NCBI GenBank assembly: GCA_002352105.1
Contig: DEHV01000044.1
Span: 1-10,533, forward strand
Origin: Chitinophagaceae bacterium UBA2791
GTDB lineage: Bacteria; Bacteroidota; Bacteroidia; Chitinophagales; Chitinophagaceae
DNA: 10,533 bases
Direction: 5' to 3'
The notes beneath the pieces were generated by a model that saw only the letters and a program-made list of their open reading frames with translations, did no database searches and was not told the origin of the DNA. Below, one piece after another: positions 1 to 5,553 of the stretch. Positions within the stretch are counted from its first letter, which is position 1, and every line of letters begins with the position of its first letter. A program made the position numbers and the translations under genes.

Positions 1-13
1 TAATAAATGCGAT

Positions 14-1582
14 ATGAAAAGACTTTTCTTCTGTGTATTGTTGATCATTCCCTATATTTCTTTCACGCAGCAGGCGGCGGCGGATATTGTTATTACCAAT
101 GGGAAAATCATAGACGGTTCAGGGAACAACTGGTATTATGGCGATGTGGCGATCCGGGACGGGAAGATCATTAAGGTAGGAGATGCTTCCGGCTATGCTG
201 CCGGTAAAATTATTGATGCGGAAAAAAAGATCGTAGCCCCCGGTTTTATTGATGTGCACGGACATATAGAAGCAATAGTGCAGAGGCCGGAAGCTCTGAA
301 TTATCTTCATAACGGCGTCACCACGGTGATCACGGGAAACTGCGGCGGCTCTGCGAGGGATATTTCGGATTTTTTTCGTCAGGTAGACAGCGCGCAGACC
401 GGCATTAATGTCGCTACGCTGGTAGGACACAATACGGTTCGTACGATGGTCATGCAACACGAGAGCCGTAAACCTACTTCTGAAGAGCAGCAGAGAATGG
501 AAGAGCTCGTTGAAAAAGCCATGCTGGAAGGCGCGCTGGGAATGTCAACCGGTCTGATCTATATCCCCGGAACTTTTTCGGAAACAGAGGAAGTAGTGGA
601 TTTGGCGAAGGTTGCCGCAAAGCATCGCGGCATATATGTATCGCATATACGCAATGAGGGGAATTCTGTTGAAAAAGCGGTTGATGAAGCCATTGAGATC
701 GGCCGCCAATCCGGCGCGCCTGTGCAGATATCTCATTTTAAGGTCAGCAGTAAGGCGTTATGGGGCCATTCAAAGAGAACGATCGGTATGGTAGAGGAGG
801 CAAGAAGAAATGGGTATGATGTTACGATCGACCAGTATCCTTATACGGCCAGCAGTACGAACCTGAACTCCAGGCTGCCGAGCTGGGTGTTTTCCGGCGG
901 AAGGGATTCTGCGCTCTACAGGTTTAAGGATCCTGCGACCAGGAAAAAGATAAAGGAAGAGGCAATAAAGAACATAAAAAATTCCGGGTTTAAGAATTTC
1001 GGTTTTGCCGCTGTTGCCAACTATGCTGCGGATACAAGTTTCAACGGGAAAACAATTGCGGAGATCAACCGGTTGATGGGAAGAAAGAACAAAGCAGCGG
1101 ATCAGGCGGAGACAATAATGGACATGGTAGAGAAAGGCGGGGCCCAGATGGTGTATCATACCATGAGCGAGGAAGATGTAAAGTATATTATGCAATATCC
1201 TTTCGCGATGTTCGGAGCAGATGCTGGCGTGCCGGCCTATGGGGTAGGAGCGCCGCATCCCCGCGGTTATGGCGCCAACGCCCGGGTGCTGGGTAGGTAT
1301 GTAAGGGAGATGAAGGTGATCAGCCTGGAAGAAGCCATTAGAAGAATGACCTCTTTAGCCGCTACCCGGTTTGGCATTACAGACAGGGGGTTGATCAGAG
1401 AAGGAATGGCGGCCGATATCGTGATCTTTGATGAAGATGCGGTTGCAGACCAAGCCACTTATCAGCAACCTCATGCTTATTCATCAGGGTTTGACCAAGT
1501 GATCGTGAACGGAAAGATCTCTATCCAGGATGGAAAGGCTTCGGCTGACCGTTATGGGAAAAGCCTGAAGAAGTTGAACTGA
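14..1582 (+). CDS. Exported N-acyl-D-amino-acid deacylase family amidohydrolase
   Basis: A 522-residue metal-dependent amidohydrolase of the D-aminoacylase type. By family it hydrolyses N-acyl-D-amino acids or similar amides. A hydrophobic N-terminus (about residues 3-18, then TQQAAAD) looks like a signal peptide, so it probably acts in the periplasm. Metal-site motifs are in family order: HGH (H82, H84) after APGFIDV, GNCG with C110 where the family has its bridging cysteine, YVSHIRNEG (H211), QISHFK (H241), and GADAG with D403 as the likely catalytic aspartate. The C-terminus (GLIREGMAADIVIFDED, then VIVNGK) closes the composite beta-sandwich that starts at DIVITNGKIIDGSG. Length fits the family (about 480-550). 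The ATG at 14 is the only start that includes the signal peptide. The gene is followed by a strong hairpin terminator, so it ends its transcript. The true substrate is unknown; related members act on dipeptides or other cyclic amides. Confidence 0.92.
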   Translation: MKRLFFCVLLIIPYISFTQQAAADIVITNGKIIDGSGNNWYYGDVAIRDGKIIKVGDASGYAAGKIIDAEKKIVAPGFIDVHGHIEAIVQRPEALNYLHNGVTTVITGNCGGSARDISDFFRQVDSAQTGINVATLVGHNTVRTMVMQHESRKPTSEEQQRMEELVEKAMLEGALGMSTGLIYIPGTFSETEEVVDLAKVAAKHRGIYVSHIRNEGNSVEKAVDEAIEIGRQSGAPVQISHFKVSSKALWGHSKRTIGMVEEARRNGYDVTIDQYPYTASSTNLNSRLPSWVFSGGRDSALYRFKDPATRKKIKEEAIKNIKNSGFKNFGFAAVANYAADTSFNGKTIAEINRLMGRKNKAADQAETIMDMVEKGGAQMVYHTMSEEDVKYIMQYPFAMFGADAGVPAYGVGAPHPRGYGANARVLGRYVREMKVISLEEAIRRMTSLAATRFGITDRGLIREGMAADIVIFDEDAVADQATYQQPHAYSSGFDQVIVNGKISIQDGKASADRYGKSLKKLN

Positions 1583-1616
1583 CAGCTATCTGAAGAGTTG
1601 AGGACGCTCATATTAC

Positions 1617-1647
1617 CTCCTAATTTTGTAGAAATTAGGAGATTTTT
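1617..1647 (+). terminator. Rho-independent terminator after the deacylase gene
   Basis: A perfect 10-bp inverted repeat, CTCCTAATTT (1617-1626) and AAATTAGGAG (1632-1641), is separated by a 5-nt loop and followed by ATTTTT (1642-1647). It lies 35 nt after the deacylase stop and reads in the sense of that gene. The T-run is on the plus side only, so termination of the opposing VOC genes here is less certain. Confidence 0.75.
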
Positions 1648-1656
1648 GGAGGTTTG

Positions 1657-1679
1657 CTCCTAAAATGGAGGATTAGGAG
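1657..1679. repeat. Second hairpin sharing the terminator's CTCCTAA/TTAGGAG core
   Basis: CTCCTAA (1657-1663) and TTAGGAG (1673-1679) form a 7-bp inverted repeat with a 9-nt loop. The same 7-mers form the outer part of the terminator stem 1617-1641, so the convergent gap carries four alternating complementary copies. It lies immediately beyond the 3' end of the minus-strand PhnB-like gene (stop at 1683) and may help end that transcript, though no T-run follows on the minus strand. Confidence 0.5.
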
Positions 1680-1682
1680 ATA

Positions 1683-2093
1683 CTATGATTGTCCGTTATA
1701 GCTAAGCATCCAGGTATTGCCGTATTTATCCGTTAACTCTCCAAATAGCGCGTTCCAAAAGGTATTTTCCAGGGGATGCGTTTGCTCGCCGCCCTGTGAA
1801 AGCCTTTTGTAACGCGCCCTGGCTTCTTTTTCACTGGCGCAGTTAAGTACAAGAGATACGGCGTTTCCCTTTAACAATCCCTTTTCGCTGACCATATCAG
1901 AACCCATCAGTACAAAATCCACGTTTGCCAGTACGGCGTGCAGTACGCAGTTTTTCATTTTTGCAGGCATTCTTTCTGACAGGGGTGATTCGCCAATACG
2001 CTGAAAGCGAAGTTCGCCGCCCAGGCATTTTTTATAGAAGGTCATCGCTTCGCGACAGTTTCCATTAAATGTGAGATAAGCGTTTATGGTCAT
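1683..2093 (-). CDS. PhnB-like VOC family protein
   Basis: A 136-residue small cytoplasmic protein of the VOC superfamily, PhnB-like (also called 3-demethylubiquinone-9 methyltransferase-like). It starts with INAYLTFNGNCREAMTFY, the family's first beta-strand and helix. It ends with FWNALFGELTDKYGNTWML, the conserved second-module strand. H52 (CVLHAVL) sits where many members place a metal or substrate ligand. Length matches the family (about 135-150). The name PhnB does not imply phosphonate metabolism; members are mostly of unknown substrate. It lies 25 nt downstream of another VOC gene on the same strand, so the two are probably co-transcribed. Convergent with the deacylase gene, with hairpins between. 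Confidence 0.85.
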   Translation of the reverse strand: MTINAYLTFNGNCREAMTFYKKCLGGELRFQRIGESPLSERMPAKMKNCVLHAVLANVDFVLMGSDMVSEKGLLKGNAVSLVLNCASEKEARARYKRLSQGGEQTHPLENTFWNALFGELTDKYGNTWMLSYNGQS

Positions 2094-2118
2094 TATTGCA
2101 TTTGTTTACTAGATCCTG

Positions 2119-2523
2119 TTACCCCGGAAACTTGCTCATATCCATGTAGAAAACCTCCCAGAGATGCCCGTCCAGGTCCTCAAAGCTTTGTTGCTGCATA
2201 AAGCCGTAATCTTTTGCTTCATTGGACTCTTTTCCCCCGGCCTTTAAAGCCTTTTTAATCATTGCGTCTACTTCCTCCTTGCTGTCGACAGATAGTGAAT
2301 TAATCACCGAAGCATTTTTGGCCGTGTCGCCGATCCCCTTTTGGGTAAACTGGCTGAATTTTGCATGCGTCAGCAGCATTACATAAATTTCTTCTGTTAG
2401 TACCATGCAGGCGGCGGTTTCATCTGTGAATTGCGGATTGTTGGTAAAGCCGATTGCCGCGTAAAAAGCCATGGATTTTTGTAGGTCCCTTACGGGAAGG
2501 TTGATGAAAATTTTCTTTGACAT
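2119..2523 (-). CDS. VOC family (glyoxalase/dioxygenase-like) protein
   Basis: A 134-residue VOC-superfamily protein. It opens with KKIFINLPVRDLQKSMAFY followed by AIGF, the standard first beta-alpha unit. It closes with SFEDLDGHLWEVFYMD, in which E123 is the usual C-terminal metal-ligand position. Annotated relatives are called glyoxalase, lactoylglutathione lyase or extradiol dioxygenase; the actual reaction cannot be told from sequence. The ATG at 2523 is chosen because the fold begins right there. A start 26 codons upstream (2601) would add a tail unlike the family and extend into the palindromic divergent region. First gene of a probable two-gene transcript with the PhnB-like gene and divergent from the GlxA-type regulator, which is a plausible controller. 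Confidence 0.85.
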   Translation of the reverse strand: MSKKIFINLPVRDLQKSMAFYAAIGFTNNPQFTDETAACMVLTEEIYVMLLTHAKFSQFTQKGIGDTAKNASVINSLSVDSKEEVDAMIKKALKAGGKESNEAKDYGFMQQQSFEDLDGHLWEVFYMDMSKFPG

Positions 2524-2595
2524 GACGCTGGGTTTTAATTGCTGTTTAAATAGATTGACCATGCAAAGATGGCAACCAAAGACGGTATTTACGGG

Positions 2596-2632
2596 TGGCA
2601 TTTATGCCAGTTTAACTGGTGGATTGTGCCAG
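2596..2632. promoter_or_regulatory. Overlapping palindromes in the divergent VOC/GlxA promoter region
   Basis: The 130-bp gap between the divergent genes (2524-2653) contains TGGCAT-TT-ATGCCA (2596-2609), overlapping by three bases CCAGTT-T-AACTGG (2607-2619). Both are exact inverted repeats. A further TGCCAG (2627-2632) repeats the motif at 2605-2610 and pairs with the CTGG at 2616-2619. The cluster is 22 nt before the regulator's ATG and 73 nt before the VOC start, a position suited to an operator controlling both directions. That GlxA-type protein binds here is inference. No good TAnnTTTG promoter box was seen; TACCTTTA (2642-2649) is one mismatch off but too close to the ATG to be convincing. 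Confidence 0.4.
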
Positions 2633-2653
2633 GAAACCCATTACCTTTAGTAT

Positions 2654-3637
2654 ATGAAAAAGGTATCCATATTAGTTCCCGAATCTTCGGTAATGCAGGC
2701 TATTGCAGACCCTCAGTATTTGTTTACCGCGGTCAATCAATTTTTAATGTCGGCGGGAAAGCCTCCCTTGTTTGAGGTGGAATTGGTGGGCGTCAAAAAA
2801 GAAATAAAGCTGAATAATGGGATATTCTCCGTCCATACAAACAGGCGGCTGAAAGAGGTGGAGAAAACAGATCTGGTTTTTATTCCGGCGCTATTCGGCG
2901 ATATACCCGCGGCCGTGAAAAAAAACAAAGAGGCAGTGCCCTGGATCATAGCGCAATATAACCAGGGGGCGGAAGTGGCCTCGCTTTGCGTGGGCGCTTT
3001 TTTGCTGGCTTCAACGGGTCTGTTGAATGGAAAAAAATGTTCAACGCATTGGGGATTTCAAAATGAATTCAGAGAAATGTATCCCGATGTGGAAGTGGTG
3101 GAAGGCAATATTGTGACCGAAGAAAAAAGGCTTTACTCCAGCGGCGGAGCAAACTCTTATTGGAATCTGCTGTTGTACCTGGTGGAGAAATATACCAACA
3201 GGGAGACCGCTATCCTCGCGTCAAAATATTTTGCTATTGATATTGACAGGGACAGCCAGGCGGCTTTTGCCATGTTCAAGGGGCAGAAGGACCATAATGA
3301 TAAGGAGATATTAAAGGCGCAGGAATACATTGAAAATAATATCCACGAGAAAATATCCATTAACGAGCTGGCAAAAATTGCCGCAACGGGCCGTCGCACT
3401 TTTGAAAGAAGATTTAAGCAGGCAACCAGTAATTCTGTGTTGGAGTATGTGCAGCGGATTAAAATAGAAGCGGCAAAAAGACAATTTGAAACCAGCCGGA
3501 AAAATATTAATGAAGTGATGTACGAGGTGGGCTATACAGATACAAAGGCATTCCGCGACCTGTTTAAAAAGCTGACGGGGCTTACCCCGATCGAGTACCG
3601 CAACAAATACAATAAGATGGCGACAGCGGATGCCTAG
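2654..3637 (+). CDS. GlxA-type AraC family transcriptional regulator with DJ-1/PfpI domain
   Basis: A 327-residue DNA-binding regulator. Residues about 3-190 form a DJ-1/PfpI (class I glutamine amidotransferase-like) domain: KVSILVPE at the start, DLVFIPAL, and the nucleophile elbow ASLCVGAFLLASTGLL with C112. H132 (CSTHW) follows at the position of the family's catalytic or sensory histidine. Residues about 217-319 are an AraC DNA-binding domain with two helix-turn-helix motifs: ISINELAKIAATGRRTFERR, and NINEVMYEVGY followed by FRDLFKKLTGLTPIEYR. Length is typical (about 310-330). In this family the first domain is mostly a ligand or stress sensor rather than an active enzyme. Here the Cys-His pair is kept, so redox or aldehyde sensing is possible. 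Divergent from two VOC genes and upstream of flavoprotein genes that it may control. Confidence 0.92.
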   Translation: MKKVSILVPESSVMQAIADPQYLFTAVNQFLMSAGKPPLFEVELVGVKKEIKLNNGIFSVHTNRRLKEVEKTDLVFIPALFGDIPAAVKKNKEAVPWIIAQYNQGAEVASLCVGAFLLASTGLLNGKKCSTHWGFQNEFREMYPDVEVVEGNIVTEEKRLYSSGGANSYWNLLLYLVEKYTNRETAILASKYFAIDIDRDSQAAFAMFKGQKDHNDKEILKAQEYIENNIHEKISINELAKIAATGRRTFERRFKQATSNSVLEYVQRIKIEAAKRQFETSRKNINEVMYEVGYTDTKAFRDLFKKLTGLTPIEYRNKYNKMATADA

Positions 3638-3647
3638 GGAATAACGT

Positions 3648-3695
3648 AGCGGCGGGAGCCGCTGAAAACATAAAAGGCCGCGTTATCCTAACGCG
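3648..3695. other. Hairpins with competing partners between the GlxA-type and PPOX genes
   Basis: AGCGGC (3648-3653) and GCCGCT (3658-3663) form a 6-bp stem with loop GGGA. CGCGTTA (3679-3685) and TAACGCG (3689-3695) form a 7-bp stem with loop TCC. ATAACG (3641-3646) can alternatively pair with CGTTAT (3681-3686), excluding the second stem. No T-run follows in the plus direction, so a simple intrinsic terminator for the regulator gene is not supported. On the minus strand the second stem is followed by a T-rich stretch. Confidence 0.4.
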
Positions 3696-3700
3696 AAAAA

Positions 3701-3729
3701 TTGGACGAATATTTGATAGGGAATATTTG
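3701..3729 (+). promoter_or_regulatory. Possible Bacteroidota promoter for the PPOX/oxidoreductase pair
   Basis: TTG at 3701-3703 is followed after 18 nt by AATATTTG (3722-3729), one mismatch from the Bacteroidota -7 box TAnnTTTG with a compatible spacing. GAATATTTG occurs twice (3707-3715 and 3721-3729), 14 bp apart. A start near 3736 would give a leader of about 60 nt before the ATG at 3796. The call rests on pattern only. Confidence 0.35.
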
Positions 3730-3795
3730 GGGGTATCCTTAAGCGAAAACCGGTTGGCCGGGTTCTTCCATGCTTCACCTTTAAAAACGCCTTTT

Positions 3796-4302
3796 ATGAG
3801 TACAGAAAATTTACGCAACCAGGAAGCCATTGACAAGATCAAAGAAATGGTTGATAAAATTGATGTCGGCATGATGTGTTCCTTCACTTCAGGCAGTGAG
3901 TATCCGCACGCAGTTCCCATGAGCCGGCAGGAAGTGGATGAAGAGGGTAATATATGGTTTCTTTTTTCGTCGGAAAGCGAGACGAACCGGAACCTTCAGC
4001 GGAACAATAAGGTCAGCCTGCTTTATGCGCATGTGGGCGATTATAATTTTCTAAGCATTAACGGGGTAGGCGAAATTTCGCAGGACCGCGCGAGGATTGA
4101 TAAATACTGGAATAAAATGATCGGGGCCTGGTTTGAAAAAGGGAGGGAAGATCCCCATATCCGCGTACTAAAAGTGATACCGGAAGAGGCGCACTATTGG
4201 GACAACAAATCCAATAAACTGGTTACTTTACTGAAAGTCGCGGCAAGCGCCATTTCAGGCCGGCAGATGGATATCGGAAGGGAGGGAAAGCTGAGCGTAT
4301 AA
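3796..4302 (+). CDS. Pyridoxamine 5'-phosphate oxidase-like split-barrel protein (general stress protein 26 type)
   Basis: A 168-residue cytoplasmic flavin- or F420-type split-barrel protein. Seen: an N-terminal helix (AIDKIKEMVDKI), the strand MMCSFTSG followed by PHAVPMSRQEV, GNIWFLFSS, and NNKVSLLYAH, the usual order of the PPOX barrel. The later ending (YWNKMIGAWFEKGREDP, then VIPEEAHYWDNKSNKLV) is typical of the 'general stress protein 26' subgroup rather than true PdxH. It is therefore unlikely to make pyridoxal phosphate; flavin binding with a redox role is probable, substrate unknown. The ATG at 3796 is preferred; an in-frame TTG at 3727 would add 23 residues not matching the fold and would overlap the candidate promoter. 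Only 23 nt separate it from the FAD oxidoreductase gene, suggesting one transcript. Confidence 0.88.
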   Translation: MSTENLRNQEAIDKIKEMVDKIDVGMMCSFTSGSEYPHAVPMSRQEVDEEGNIWFLFSSESETNRNLQRNNKVSLLYAHVGDYNFLSINGVGEISQDRARIDKYWNKMIGAWFEKGREDPHIRVLKVIPEEAHYWDNKSNKLVTLLKVAASAISGRQMDIGREGKLSV

Positions 4303-4325
4303 TATTTCATGCCGTAGATTAATGT

Positions 4326-5531
4326 ATGGATCTGAAATCAAATGAGCCGTTCTGGCTGGTCAAGAATGGGTTGCTGGCAAGCTATCCCTCCCTGAAAGAA
4401 GATGCAGAATGTGATGTGCTGGTCGTAGGAGGAGGCATTACGGGCAGCCTGATCGCGCATCAATGTATCCGCGACGGCTATAAAACCATCCTGATAGACA
4501 AGCGGGAGATCTCCAACGGCAGCTCCTCTGCAACCACGTCTATGCTGCAGTATGAAATTGACGTTCCCCTGTACAAATTGATAGATAAGATAGGAGAAAA
4601 AGGCGCAATAGCCAGTTATGAAGCATGTTATCAATCAATCGACGAATTGGGTCGACTGGTTAAACAGGTAAAATCCAAAGCGGGTTTCCGAAAGAAAGAC
4701 TCGCTTTATTTTGCGGCTTTAAAAAAGGATGTGAAGGAGCTGAAGCAGGAATTTGAGGCCCGGAAAAAAGCCGGGTTTGACGTGAAATGGATGGAAGCCG
4801 ATGAAATACTAAAGAAATACGATCTGCAAAAAGCTTATGGGGGAATTCTTTCCACACAAGGCGCAAGCGTGGATGCTTTTAGACTGGTGCACGAGATACT
4901 GGCGTATAACCAAAAAAAAGGGTTGCGGGTGTACGATAGAACGGGCCTGGCCGGGGTAAAATATGGCCGTCGCCTTAACGAGGTAATGCTGGATACAGGG
5001 CGGATCATCCGGTGCAGGAAAATCGTGTATTGCGTAGGATATGAAAGCGCGTTAATGATCAAAGAAAAATTCGTTGATCTGATCAGCACCTATGCGATCG
5101 TGTCCGAAGTTGATCCTGCCGCCAGCCGGAAATACAAAGATGTCCTGATCTGGAATACGGCCGACCCCTATATTTATATGCGCGCCACCGACGACGACCG
5201 GATGCTGATTGGCGGCGAAGACGAGGAATTCCGCAACCCGCAGAAACGCGATGCTCTGATCGGGAAGAAAGAACAAAAACTACTTGCTTCCTTTAGCAAG
5301 TATTTACCTCATAGTTCCTTCCGCGCCGACTTCGCATGGGCGGGTACTTTTGGAGAGACCAAAGACGGTCTGCCTTATATCGGCGAACATAAAGACTTTA
5401 AAAATTCCTATTTTGTTTTAGGGTTCGGCGGCAACGGGATCACGTTTTCGGTTACAGGGATGGAAATGACGTCGAATTGGCTTAAAGGCAAGAAACATTT
5501 GCTGACGCCATATTTTGCCTTTGAGCGCTAG
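4326..5531 (+). CDS. FAD-dependent oxidoreductase, DAO family
   Basis: A 401-residue flavoprotein of the D-amino-acid oxidase (DAO) fold. The FAD-binding Rossmann motif is CDVLVVGGGITGS (GGGITG, residues 35-40), with D58 ending the second strand (ILIDKR), where it would bind the ribose. SSSATTSMLQYEID (67-79) resembles the flavin-contacting loop of this family. The C-terminus carries WAGTFGETKDGLPYIGE and FVLGFGGNGITFS, the conserved second FAD-binding segment. No signal peptide or Rieske domain is visible; some relatives carry a C-terminal Rieske [2Fe-2S] domain, which is absent here (the protein ends at residue 401). Substrate is an amine or amino acid by family, otherwise unknown. Probably co-transcribed with the PPOX-like gene. 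It converges on the minus-strand nuclease gene, 22 nt away, with no clear terminator between. Confidence 0.9.
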   Translation: MDLKSNEPFWLVKNGLLASYPSLKEDAECDVLVVGGGITGSLIAHQCIRDGYKTILIDKREISNGSSSATTSMLQYEIDVPLYKLIDKIGEKGAIASYEACYQSIDELGRLVKQVKSKAGFRKKDSLYFAALKKDVKELKQEFEARKKAGFDVKWMEADEILKKYDLQKAYGGILSTQGASVDAFRLVHEILAYNQKKGLRVYDRTGLAGVKYGRRLNEVMLDTGRIIRCRKIVYCVGYESALMIKEKFVDLISTYAIVSEVDPAASRKYKDVLIWNTADPYIYMRATDDDRMLIGGEDEEFRNPQKRDALIGKKEQKLLASFSKYLPHSSFRADFAWAGTFGETKDGLPYIGEHKDFKNSYFVLGFGGNGITFSVTGMEMTSNWLKGKKHLLTPYFAFER

Positions 5532-5553
5532 TATTTGTGCAAAAGCGCATAGG

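Noticed and set aside
770..1258. A 162-codon open frame on the minus strand inside the deacylase gene
   Set aside because: It lies entirely opposite a well-supported gene, its translation shows no domain, and it is rich in R, H, C and L as is usual for antisense shadows.
2524..2601. Upstream start (2601) for the minus-strand VOC protein
   Set aside because: The extra 26 residues precede the conserved first strand of the fold and would cover the palindromic promoter region; the ATG at 2523 fits the family.
3727..3795. TTG start for the PPOX-like protein
   Set aside because: It adds 23 residues not typical of the family and overlaps the candidate promoter, while an ATG at 3796 starts just before the fold.
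5532..5553. Terminator between the DAO gene and the nuclease gene
   Set aside because: TGTGC and GCGCA can form only a 5-bp stem with a wobble pair and no T-run follows, so it is too weak to call.
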